Shown here: one piece after another, positions 1-6,186 of the stretch
How positions within the stretch are numbered: position 1 is the first letter of the stretch
Layout: the number at the start of each line of letters is the position of its first letter
Source: Burkholderiales bacterium
GTDB lineage: Bacteria; Pseudomonadota; Gammaproteobacteria; Burkholderiales; CAIKXV01
DNA: 8,948 nt
Assembly (NCBI GenBank): GCA_019751575.1
Contig: JAIENF010000334.1
Location: forward strand, 1 to 8,948
Direction of reading: 5' to 3'
Translations under genes and position numbers: made by a program
The notes under the pieces: generated by a model
Database searches by the model: none
The model's input: only the letters and a program-made list of their open reading frames with translations
What the model was told of the DNA's origin: nothing

Positions 1-557
1 TGGCGGACCTGGTGAAGCTGGCGAGGGCGCGGCCGGGCGAACTGATCTATGCCTCGTCGGGCAATGGCGCGAGCACCCACCTGGCCGCCGAGATGTTCAA
101 GCGCGCGGCGCAGGTCGACCTGCTGCACCTGCCGCATACCGGTGCAGCGCCGGCGGTGGTGAGCATCATGAACGGGCAGGCGCAGGCCGGCCTGCATGCG
201 GTGCCGGCGGTGCTCGGGCAGGTGCGCAGCGGAAAGCTGCGGGCGCTGGCGGTGACCAGTGCGAAGCCGATGAGCCTGGTGCCCGATGTCCCGACCCTGG
301 TGCAGTCCGGCTATCCGTCGATGGACGTGGTGATCTGGAACGGGCTGCTCGCGCCGTCGGGCACGCCGGCCGACGTGCTGTCGCGGATCGAGACCGACCT
401 GCTCGTGGCGCTGAAGGATCCGCAGGTGCAGAAGAGCTTCGCCAACCAGGGCGCCGAGATGACGCCGGGCGACGGCAAGGTGCTCGGGCAGCTGATCCGC
501 TCCGAGCTCGCACGCTTCGGGCAGGTGATACAGCAGGCGAAGATCCGGCTCGACTGA
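1..557 (+). CDS. Bug/TctC-family tripartite tricarboxylate transporter substrate-binding protein (3' part, start off window)
   Basis: This is the C-terminal part, about 184 residues, of a periplasmic solute-binding protein of the Bug (TctC) family. The reading frame is open from position 3 and its beginning lies upstream of the window. Family landmarks are visible. A YASSGNGASTHL segment corresponds to the ligand-pocket loop in the second domain. PHTGAAPAV matches the usual Y-K-G-x-x-P-A region. SGKLRALAVTS is followed by PDVPTLVQSGYP, the conserved P-x-x-P-T-x-x-E/Q-x-G-Y stretch. LAPSGTPADV matches the A-P-x-G-T-P motif near the C-terminus. Full-length relatives have about 320-335 residues, so roughly 45% is missing. 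The gene ends 17 bases before the deaminase start at 575, which suggests co-transcription. The ligand is unknown; Bug proteins bind small carboxylates, amino acids or amides. It cannot be told whether the missing 5' part is intact. Confidence 0.93.
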   Translation, partial: ADLVKLARARPGELIYASSGNGASTHLAAEMFKRAAQVDLLHLPHTGAAPAVVSIMNGQAQAGLHAVPAVLGQVRSGKLRALAVTSAKPMSLVPDVPTLVQSGYPSMDVVIWNGLLAPSGTPADVLSRIETDLLVALKDPQVQKSFANQGAEMTPGDGKVLGQLIRSELARFGQVIQQAKIRLD

Positions 558-562
558 TCCGC

Positions 563-568
563 AGGAGG
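563..568 (+). promoter_or_regulatory. Ribosome-binding site that decides the deaminase start
   Basis: A perfect AGGAGG lies directly against an ATG at 569 (no spacer) and six bases before a second in-frame ATG at 575. The six-base spacing is normal, so translation most likely starts at 575 and not at 569. Confidence 0.75.
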
Positions 569-574
569 ATGGAA

Positions 575-1057
575 ATGGCACTCGATCATGAACACTTCAT
601 GGACATCGCGCTCGAACTGTCGCGCGAAGCCGGGGCGCAGGGAAACCGGCCGCTCGGCGCGCTGATCGTCGATGGAGAGGGCAACATCCTGGCCCGCGGT
701 GGCAACCGGGTCTATTCCGACTGCGATCCGACCGCCCATGGCGAGATGGTGGTGATCCGCGAGGTGTGCGCGGCGCAGAAGCGGGTCGAACTGTCGGACT
801 GCACGCTGTACACCGCGCTGGAGCCGTGCCCGATGTGCTGCTGGGCGATCCTCGAAGCGCAGGTCGGCTGCCTGGTGATCGGCGGGCGCCATGCCGGCAT
901 CGGGCGCAAGGACGTCGGCCGATACAGCGTCGAGACGTTGCTCGAACTCACCGATCGCACGCTCGACTTCGTCACCGGCGTGCGCACGCAGGAGTGCCAG
1001 GAACTGCGGCTGAAGTGGATCGCCGAGCGCGCGGCGCGCGGGCTCGGCCCGAGATAG
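575..1057 (+). CDS. Zinc-dependent nucleoside/base deaminase (cytidine deaminase-like fold)
   Basis: The product is a 160-residue cytosolic deaminase of the CDA/guanine-deaminase/TadA superfamily, which hydrolyses an amino group on a nucleobase or related heterocycle using one zinc ion. Numbering from the ATG at 575, the motif T-A-H-G-E supplies zinc ligand His55 and proton-shuttle Glu57. The motif E-P-C-P-M-C supplies zinc ligands Cys85 and Cys88. An upstream G-N-R-P-L-G-A-L-I-V strand matches the core of the fold, and the length is usual for the family. The common H-A-E is H-G-E here, as in fungal cytosine deaminase, although many bacterial members of unknown specificity share this. The enzyme could act on guanine, cytosine, a pterin or another N-heterocycle; tRNA editing (TadA) is less likely given the position in a transport cluster. 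It follows the Bug protein by 17 bases with a strong ribosome-binding site, so it may process what that protein captures. Family is firm, substrate is not. Confidence 0.92.
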   Translation: MALDHEHFMDIALELSREAGAQGNRPLGALIVDGEGNILARGGNRVYSDCDPTAHGEMVVIREVCAAQKRVELSDCTLYTALEPCPMCCWAILEAQVGCLVIGGRHAGIGRKDVGRYSVETLLELTDRTLDFVTGVRTQECQELRLKWIAERAARGLGPR

Positions 1058-1196
1058 GCGCGCGCATGCCGTATGCAACGAGACGTAAACACATGGCCAC
1101 GGTGAGGGTTGACGGTCGGCGCATCGGTGCGATCGCCGGCAGGCTCGCCACCCCGTCGGACGGGTCAACTCCAGACGGGAGGCATCCGCAATCTCC

Positions 1197-1754
1197 ATGA
1201 AGACAAGGACAAGCCTGAGCGATCCGCTGCGCCTCGACGAGTTGCCCGTGGGCAATCGCGGCGGCCTGCTCGGCATCACGCTGTGCCCCGGCAAGAAGGC
1301 GCCGAGCCTCGAGGGGTTCCTGTGGGATCGCGACCTGGAACTCGACCTCGACGCGATCGACCGATGGGGCGCGAAGGCCGTGCTCACGCTGATCGAAGAC
1401 GAGGAGTTCGACACGTTGAAGGTCCCTGCGCTGGGCGCGGGCGTGAAGGCGCGCGGCCTCCACTGGCATCACCTGCCGATCACGGACACGAAGGTGCCCG
1501 ATGCACGCTTCGAGTCCGGCTGGGCGAAGTCGGGCGACACGATTCGCGCACGGCTCCTGGAAGGCGGGCGTGTCGTCATCCACTGCAAGGGCGGGCTCGG
1601 TCGGGCCGGCACGGTCGCGGCACGCATCCTCATCGAGGTGGGCACGCCACCGGCCGATGCGATCCGGCAGGTCAGGGCGGTTCGCAAGGGCGCGATCGAG
1701 AACGACGATCAGGAGCGGTACGTCCTCGCGCTCGGGCCGGGCGCGAAGCGCTGA
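1197..1754 (+). CDS. CDKN3-like dual-specificity protein phosphatase
   Basis: This 185-residue protein has the signature loop of cysteine-based phosphatases, HCKGGLGRAG: His129, catalytic Cys130 and phosphate-binding Arg136 (C-x5-R). Asp97, in H-L-P-I-T-D, is placed where the general acid usually sits. The N-terminal G-L-L-G-I-T-L-C-P-G-K-K segment, the W-G-A-K-A-V-L-T-L strand and the C-terminal R-K-G-A-I-E-N motif resemble bacterial proteins of the cyclin-dependent kinase inhibitor 3 phosphatase group. From memory, these are sometimes fused or adjacent to ADP-ribosylglycohydrolases; no such domain is present here. The product has no signal peptide and should be cytosolic. The start is the ATG at 1197; a GGGAGG at 1177-1182 lies 14 bases upstream, rather far, so the start is moderately sure. 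The gene is convergent with the macrodomain-like gene, 21 bases separating the two stops. The substrate could be a phosphoprotein or a small phosphorylated metabolite. Confidence 0.92.
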   Translation: MKTRTSLSDPLRLDELPVGNRGGLLGITLCPGKKAPSLEGFLWDRDLELDLDAIDRWGAKAVLTLIEDEEFDTLKVPALGAGVKARGLHWHHLPITDTKVPDARFESGWAKSGDTIRARLLEGGRVVIHCKGGLGRAGTVAARILIEVGTPPADAIRQVRAVRKGAIENDDQERYVLALGPGAKR

Positions 1755-1762
1755 GTCCAGGG

Positions 1763-1777
1763 GAGCGCGCGGCGCTC
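1763..1777. terminator. Short GC-rich hairpin between convergent genes (possible weak terminator)
   Basis: GAGCGC, a three-base GCG loop, then GCGCTC form a perfect 6-bp stem in the gap between the phosphatase stop (1754) and the opposing stop (1776-1778). Being symmetrical it could act on both strands. There is no T-run on either side, so it is not a classic intrinsic terminator, and such short hairpins are frequent in GC-rich DNA. Confidence 0.25.
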
Positions 1778-2828
1778 AGTCGAACGCGGCGACGGTCTCT
1801 TTCATCAGGGCCGTCGGTTCCCTGTACGACACCAGCTTCACGTCCAGCGCATGGTTCTCGAACAAGCGCAGTGCACGGCACATGGCCTTGAAGATCCATG
1901 TTTCGTCATTTCCGAAGGCACCGCCACCCAGTGCGGTAAGCAGCACGCGGTTCGAGCCGCCGGCCTGCGCACGCTCCAGCGCTGCCCACAATGTCGCTTC
2001 ATAGGCGGCTTCGAGCACGAGGGTGCCGAAAGCCTGCCAGCACAGCACCGGCAGCCTGCCGTATGCGACGGGAAGCGCGGAACAGAACGCCTGCGACACC
2101 CTGGGCATTGGCCTGGACGCAACCGCTGCTTCCGGCCCGTCGGTGACCTCGACATCGTGGTGCAGGCCGATGCTGAGCTTGCCGCGCAGTGCGTCGATGC
2201 CCGGCTCGTCGAGCGTGGAGAGCAGCCCGGTGATCGCGTCCAGGCCCGTGCGCGTGCACAGCGCGTAACCGTTGCGCATCTCCCACAGGTCGTCCATCGG
2301 CAGGCCGGTGCCGAGCGCGAGGGCTTCGCCGAGCGGTGCAAGCCCGTCGAGCTGCCGGTCGCGCGTCTGGCCGACCTGGCCGCCGACCGGTGCGAAATAG
2401 TTTCGATAGATCGTCGCCGCACCCGCGGCGATCGCGCACGCAGGCCCTTGCGTCGGGTCGTCGGCGTAGATCGACACGCCATGCTCGGGCGTCAGCTGGG
2501 GACCGATCATCTCGAGCAGGTTGAACTGCGACGCGACCTGGAACAGGGCGCCTGCATGCTCGGGGGACTGGTGAAGCTGGCGCGCATTGCCCCGGACGAT
2601 GGCCACCTTCAGGCGGCCATGCGCAGCCTTCGGATCCGCCACCCGTTTGCGCAACGTCTCGAGCGGCACCAGCTCGAGCTTCCCGATGCCGTAGGACGCG
2701 CCGTTGACCCGCGAGCGCAGTGTCGTGCCGGTCGCTTCCAGCCTGGCCTGTGTCTCGCGATAGGTCGATTCCGGGAATCCGGTGAGGCGTTCGAACCATG
2801 TGCTGTCATCGGCATCTGATGGCTTCAA
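1776..2828 (-). CDS. Uncharacterised protein with macrodomain-like glycine motifs
   Basis: This is the only minus-strand gene, with 350 residues from a TTG start at 2828. No characterised family can be named with certainty. Visible blocks are WFERLTGF (11-18), V-R-G-N-A-R (78-83), FQVASQFNLLEM (96-107), Y-A-D-D-P-T-Q-G-P-A-C (121-131), YRNYF (141-145) and a C-terminal A-L-G-G-G-A-F-G-N (299-307) with Trp311 close behind. The last block resembles the glycine-rich phosphate-binding loop of macrodomains (typical G-x-G-x-F-G-x-P), and the R-G-N-A segment could be the counterpart of the macrodomain N-A motif. That would suggest binding of ADP-ribose or a related nucleotide, but this is inference. 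No signal peptide or membrane segment is seen. TTG is preferred because GGAGG sits nine bases upstream. An in-frame ATG at 2885 would add 19 residues but has no ribosome-binding site. The tail-to-tail arrangement with a phosphatase may be functionally meaningful. Confidence 0.88.
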   Translation of the reverse strand: MKPSDADDSTWFERLTGFPESTYRETQARLEATGTTLRSRVNGASYGIGKLELVPLETLRKRVADPKAAHGRLKVAIVRGNARQLHQSPEHAGALFQVASQFNLLEMIGPQLTPEHGVSIYADDPTQGPACAIAAGAATIYRNYFAPVGGQVGQTRDRQLDGLAPLGEALALGTGLPMDDLWEMRNGYALCTRTGLDAITGLLSTLDEPGIDALRGKLSIGLHHDVEVTDGPEAAVASRPMPRVSQAFCSALPVAYGRLPVLCWQAFGTLVLEAAYEATLWAALERAQAGGSNRVLLTALGGGAFGNDETWIFKAMCRALRLFENHALDVKLVSYREPTALMKETVAAFD

Positions 2829-2837
2829 TGCGGTGAA

Positions 2838-2842
2838 CCTCC
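2838..2842 (-). promoter_or_regulatory. Ribosome-binding site for the TTG-started minus-strand gene
   Basis: Read on the minus strand this is GGAGG, nine bases before the TTG at 2828-2826. No comparable site precedes the ATG at 2885, so it is the main reason for choosing the TTG start. Confidence 0.6.
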
Positions 2843-2899
2843 GTGGACGGACGTGGGCAAAAGTGTGGCATATCCTCGAGTGCATCCGGCGTCGCGCGG

Positions 2900-2923
2900 G
2901 CCGCTTTGCCACGCCGCTTTGCC
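2900..2923 (+). repeat. Tandem 11-bp direct repeat in the divergent intergenic region
   Basis: GCCGCTTTGCC occurs at 2900-2910 and again at 2913-2923, a period of 13 bases. It lies between the divergent genes starting at 2828 (minus) and 3023 (plus) and overlaps a candidate -35 box. It may be a regulator-binding site or chance; no known operator is recognised. Confidence 0.5.
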
Positions 2924-2934
2924 TGCTGTAACCT
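2906..2934 (+). promoter_or_regulatory. Candidate sigma-70-type promoter for the broken Bug gene
   Basis: TTGCCA (2906-2911, five of six matches to TTGACA) is followed after 17 bases by TAACCT (2929-2934, keeping the conserved T-A...T positions). Transcription would begin near 2941 and give a leader of about 80 bases before the ATG at 3023. The -10 box is weak, so this is only a candidate. Confidence 0.33.
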
Positions 2935-3022
2935 GAATCCTTCGTTGCGAAAAGCGATCGGCGGGCGTCGTCCGACCGGATCGGCCATCGGCGCGCCAGA
3001 CGCCAGGTGAAGGAGGAGATGC

Positions 3023-4002
3023 ATGCGTACCCGCTCGAACACGCGGTACCGGTCCCGGCCGCCCGCTGCTTCCGTGCCTGCAACGGGCTCCTGCCTCTTG
3101 CGGGCCTGCGTCGTCGTTGCCGCCTGCTCGGTCCCGGGTGCCGCATTCGCCCAGGCCGCGCCCGGCGCATTCCCGGCGAAGCCGATCCGCCTGGTCATCG
3201 GCTTTTCGCCGGGCAGCAACAGCGACTCGCTGGCGCGGCCGGCAACATCGCGATGGAGATGGTGTCGAAGTCCGCGCCCGACGGCTACACCCTGTTCAGT
3301 GGCCCCGGATCGTCGATCACCGTCAATCCACATATCCATCCCAAGATGCCGATCGACGTGCTGCGCGACCTGCTGCCGATCGCGCCGATGGGCCAGTTCT
3401 CGGCGTTGCTGGTGGTGCACCCGTCGATGCCGGTGAAGTCGGTCGGCGAACTCGTCGCGCTGGCGAAGCGCAAGCCCGGGCTGGTCAGCTTCGGCTCGCC
3501 CGGCCATGGCACCGGCTTTCACCTGGCGACCGAACTGTTCAGGGTGCGCGCCGGGTTCCAGGCCACGCACGTGCCCTACGCGAACGCCAGTGCGATGTTG
3601 TCCGACCTGCTCTCCGGGCGTGTCGAGATGATGATCTTCTCGGCGATCGTGATGGCGCCGCACGTGAAGACCGGCAAGCTGCGCGCGCTGGCCACCACCG
3701 GGCGCGAGCGCAGCAGCGTGATGCCCGAACTGCCGACCATCGCCCAGGCTGGCGTCGCGGACTATGAATACACGGGCTTCCAGGGCATCTTCGGCCCCGC
3801 GGCCACGCCCCGGGAACTGGTGGACCGGCTGAACACGCTGATCACGAAGGTCCTTTCGTTGCCGGACGTGCGGGAGTTCTACGCGACCCAGAACGTCGAT
3901 CCGATGGTGATGACCGCGACCGAGTTCGCGGCGAAGGTTCGCCTCGAGCATGAAAAGTGGGGACGGTTGATCCGCGATGCGGGATTGAAGCCAGCCAGTT
4001 GA
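3023..4002 (+). pseudogene. Bug/TctC-family substrate-binding protein gene disrupted by an internal deletion and frameshift
   Basis: Two adjacent frames together encode one Bug protein. The start ATG at 3023 has AGGAGG at 3011-3016, six bases upstream. It opens a signal peptide with a hydrophobic core and an A-F-A|Q cleavage site, then FPAKPIRLVIGFSPGSNSD and S-L-A-R. At 3230-3240 the homology jumps to the +1-offset frame, which continues G-A-A-G-N-I-A, then APDGYTLFSG, and runs intact to the TGA at 4000-4002, including GKLRALATTG and P-E-L-P-T-I. Both intact Bug proteins in this window have 20 residues between the A-R and the G-x-x-G block; these are missing here. The bases GGCGCGG at 3232-3238 read as the end of L-A-R in the first frame and as G-A-A in the second. 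This fits a deletion of about 67 nt between short direct repeats. The first frame reads out of phase after about residue 73, so no functional binding protein is expected unless the deletion is a sequencing or assembly error. Confidence 0.88.
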
Positions 4003-4015
4003 GCCCCCGCCAGTC

Positions 4016-4062
4016 CGTGGAATACTGAAGGCCTTCGCGTTCCCGCCTTCATCGAATCCACG
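4016..4062 (+). other. Imperfect stem-loop between the Bug pseudogene and the hydrolase gene
   Basis: An outer 6-bp stem pairs CGTGGA (4016-4021) with TCCACG (4057-4062). Inside it a 7-bp stem pairs TGAAGGC (4026-4032) with GCCTTCA (4045-4051), with a 12-base loop and a small internal bulge of 4 and 5 bases. It lies 13 bases after the preceding stop and ends 22 bases before the next start. There is no T-run, so it may be a factor-dependent terminator, an mRNA-stabilising structure or an attenuator-like element. The pairing is clear; the role is not known. Confidence 0.45.
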
Positions 4063-4084
4063 TCAACAGATCGGAGAATCCAGA

Positions 4085-4942
4085 ATGCCCGAGGCCCGTG
4101 TCCGCGGCGTCATCCTCAACTACGAAGTGATCGGCAGCGAAGGTCCATGGGTCGCGCTGACCCCGGGCAGCCGCCGCTCGTACCACGAGCTCATCCCGCT
4201 GTCGAAGCGGCTGGCGCAGGATGGCTACCGGGTGCTGCTGCACGACCGGCGCAACTGCGGCGCGTCCGAAGTCGGCATCGAAGGCATCGGCTCCGAGCAC
4301 GAGATCTGGGCCGACGACCTGCATGCGCTGGCCGGCCAGCTCGGTGCGCTGCCGCTGTTCGTCGGTGGTTCGTCCGCCGGCGCCCGGCTGGCGATCCTGT
4401 TCGCGCTGCGCCACCCGGAGTCGGTCAGCGGGTTGCTGCTGTGGCGCCTGACCGGCGGGCAGCATGCGGTGCAGAAGCTGGCCCGCCAGTACTACGAGCA
4501 GTTCGCCGAGATGGCGAAGGCCGGTGGCATGGCGGCGGTCTGCGAGTCCGAACACTTCCAGGCGTGCATCGCCGCCCGCGCATCGAACCGGGACCGCCTG
4601 ATGGCGATGGAGCCGGCGGCGTTCATCCGGGTGATGGAGCTCTGGCGCGACAACTTCCTCGCCGCCGCCACGCTGCCGATCGTCGGCGCCACCGAGCAGC
4701 AGCTGCGCAACCTGAAGATGCCGGCGTGCCTGATCGCCGGCAACGACAAGGTGCATACGCCGGTGACTGCACGCAAGGCCGCATCGCTGCTGCCGGGCAG
4801 TGTCTTCCATGACGACGTGGTCCAGAAGCACCCGGACGACGCCCTGCCGGACGACTGGGACCCGGCCGAATGGCGCAGCAAGGAAGGACGCATCGCCGAG
4901 CTGTTCCTGCAGCTGATGGCCAAGGCACGCGGCCGGGCCTGA
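4085..4942 (+). CDS. Alpha/beta-fold hydrolase
   Basis: This 285-residue cytosolic protein has the layout of the alpha/beta hydrolase family, which cleaves esters, lactones, C-C bonds or similar. The nucleophile elbow is G-G-S-S-A-G with Ser97 as catalytic serine (G95-x-S97-x-G99). An L-T-P-G-S-R segment (25-30) sits where the oxyanion-hole H-G-x loop is expected, though the usual His is absent. HDRRNCGASEV (53-63) is the counterpart of the conserved D-x-R-G-x-G-x-S. Asp221, in L-I-A-G-N-D-K-V, is the likely acid and His249, in Q-K-H-P, the likely base. The cap region (about 125-205) is helical and variable, giving no substrate clue. The start is supported by GGAGA at 4073-4077, seven bases upstream. 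The gene is followed after 52 bases by the acyl-CoA dehydrogenase, so a shared catabolic role is plausible but not shown. Confidence 0.92.
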   Translation: MPEARVRGVILNYEVIGSEGPWVALTPGSRRSYHELIPLSKRLAQDGYRVLLHDRRNCGASEVGIEGIGSEHEIWADDLHALAGQLGALPLFVGGSSAGARLAILFALRHPESVSGLLLWRLTGGQHAVQKLARQYYEQFAEMAKAGGMAAVCESEHFQACIAARASNRDRLMAMEPAAFIRVMELWRDNFLAAATLPIVGATEQQLRNLKMPACLIAGNDKVHTPVTARKAASLLPGSVFHDDVVQKHPDDALPDDWDPAEWRSKEGRIAELFLQLMAKARGRA

Positions 4943-4968
4943 GCCTGCGCCGCCCCCTCCCCTATACT
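4940..4968 (+). promoter_or_regulatory. Candidate promoter upstream of the acyl-CoA dehydrogenase
   Basis: TATACT at 4963-4968 matches the -10 consensus at five of six positions and stands out in a GC-rich gap. The region 17-18 bases upstream (around 4939-4945) is only a weak -35. Transcription from here would start near 4975, leaving a leader of about 20 bases that lacks a clear ribosome-binding site before the ATG at 4995. Confidence 0.33.
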
Positions 4969-4994
4969 CGAATACCGACCACGACTGCGCCACC

Positions 4995-6170
4995 ATGGAC
5001 CACGCATCCGCCTCACCCTCGTCCGACGAAACCCGCATGCTGCAGGAGCTGGTGGCGAAGTTCGTCGACCATGACCTGATCCCGCTCGAACCTGCCGTGC
5101 TCAAGCGGGAGGCGCAGGGCGATGGCTACCGGCTCACCGAAGACGAGGAGAAGGCGCTGCATGCACGGTGCCGCGAACTCGGGTTGTGGGGGCTCGACGT
5201 GCCGGAGGAATTCGGCGGCGCGAACCTGCCGCTGCTGTCGCTGGCAGCCGCCGAGGAAGAGATGGGACGCGCCTGCGTGCCGTACCTGATCCCGCCCGAC
5301 AGCCCGAACCTGCACATGATGCTGGCGGTGGCCTCTCCGATGCAGCGCGAAAGATACCTGGCGCCCTACGCGAAGGGCGAGATGCGCTCGGCGGTCGCGA
5401 TCTCCGAGCCGGGTGCCGGTGGCGACCCGGCCGGGATGATCACGCGTGCGGTGCGCGAGGGCGACCAGTGGGTGATCAACGGCCGCAAGATCTGGGTGTC
5501 GGGCATCCCGCGCGCCGACTTCATCATCCTGATGGCGCGCACCGGCGCCGGCAAGCGCCAGGACGGCATCTCGGCCTTCATCGTCGAGAAGGGCACCAAG
5601 GGCTACATCATCGAGCGCGAGATCCCGATGATCGGTGGCCGCAGGACCTACGAACTGGTGTTCGACGACTGCCGCATCCCGGCCGGGAACCTGCTCGGCG
5701 AACTCGACCGCGGCTATGCACCGATGCAGCTGCGCCTGAACGTGCGCCGCATGCAGATGGGCGCACGCTGTGTCGGCATGGCGCGCCGCGCGCTCGAGAT
5801 GATGGGCGAGCACGCGCGCCAGCGGGTCACCTGGGGCGTGCGCCTGGCCGACCGGCAGGCGATCCAGTGGTTCGCCGCCGATGCGGCGATGGAGATCCAC
5901 GCCTGCCGGCTGATGGTCAACGACCTGGCGGTGAAGCTCGGTGCCGGCATCGACGTGCGCAGCGAGGCCTCGATCCTCAAGGTCAGGGCGACCGAGATGG
6001 CGCAGACCGTGCTCGACAACGCCATGCAGACCCTGGGCGCGATGGGCATGACCAAGGAGCTGCCATTGCAGCTGATGCACCAGCAGGTGCGCGTGATGCG
6101 CATCTACGAAGGGCCCTCGGAAGTGCATCGCAGCGCGATCGGCCGCCGGGTGCTGGGCTCGAAGGTCTAG
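4995..6170 (+). CDS. Acyl-CoA dehydrogenase family protein
   Basis: This 391-residue FAD-dependent enzyme has the normal length and order of an acyl-CoA dehydrogenase: an N-terminal helical domain (about 10-130), a middle beta domain (about 130-240) and a C-terminal helical domain. Such enzymes form the alpha-beta double bond of acyl-CoA thioesters and pass electrons to ETF. AISEPGAGGD (135-144) corresponds to the A-x-T-E-P-x-A-G-S-D FAD/substrate loop. WVINGRKIWVSG (159-170) is the conserved W-x-I-N-G-x-K-x-x-I-S motif. R-I-Y-E-G-P-S-E-V-H-R (369-379) carries Glu372, the position of the catalytic base in medium-chain enzymes. T-L-G-A-M-G (346-351) is also typical. No good ribosome-binding site precedes the ATG. 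The gene sits between a hydrolase (52 bases) and a methyltransferase (16 bases). The acyl chain is not identifiable; the family also includes enzymes acting on CoA-linked side chains or unusual acids. Confidence 0.95.
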   Translation: MDHASASPSSDETRMLQELVAKFVDHDLIPLEPAVLKREAQGDGYRLTEDEEKALHARCRELGLWGLDVPEEFGGANLPLLSLAAAEEEMGRACVPYLIPPDSPNLHMMLAVASPMQRERYLAPYAKGEMRSAVAISEPGAGGDPAGMITRAVREGDQWVINGRKIWVSGIPRADFIILMARTGAGKRQDGISAFIVEKGTKGYIIEREIPMIGGRRTYELVFDDCRIPAGNLLGELDRGYAPMQLRLNVRRMQMGARCVGMARRALEMMGEHARQRVTWGVRLADRQAIQWFAADAAMEIHACRLMVNDLAVKLGAGIDVRSEASILKVRATEMAQTVLDNAMQTLGAMGMTKELPLQLMHQQVRVMRIYEGPSEVHRSAIGRRVLGSKV

Positions 6171-6186
6171 CGGGCCGCGTCGGTCG

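Noticed and set aside
1109..1137. A TTGACG box upstream of the phosphatase as a possible promoter
   Set aside because: No acceptable -10 box occurs 16-18 bases downstream (the sequence there is ATCGCC).
311..1414. A 367-codon open frame on the minus strand across the Bug gene end, the deaminase and the phosphatase start
   Set aside because: It lies opposite genes with clear family motifs, its product is an arginine/histidine-rich shadow with no domain, and it has no ribosome-binding site.
1109..1891. A 260-codon plus-strand frame overlapping the phosphatase
   Set aside because: It is the out-of-frame reading of the phosphatase, which holds the intact C-x5-R motif in the correct frame.
1851..2819. 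A 322-codon plus-strand frame opposite the macrodomain-like gene
   Set aside because: The minus-strand product has coherent hydrophobic patterning and motif blocks; the plus-strand product reads as low-complexity Arg/Gln/His shadow and has no ribosome-binding site.
3007..3240. An upstream extension of the second frame of the broken Bug gene, beginning at 3007
   Set aside because: Its first 75 or so codons are arginine-rich shadow; the real signal peptide lies in the other frame from 3023, next to a good ribosome-binding site.
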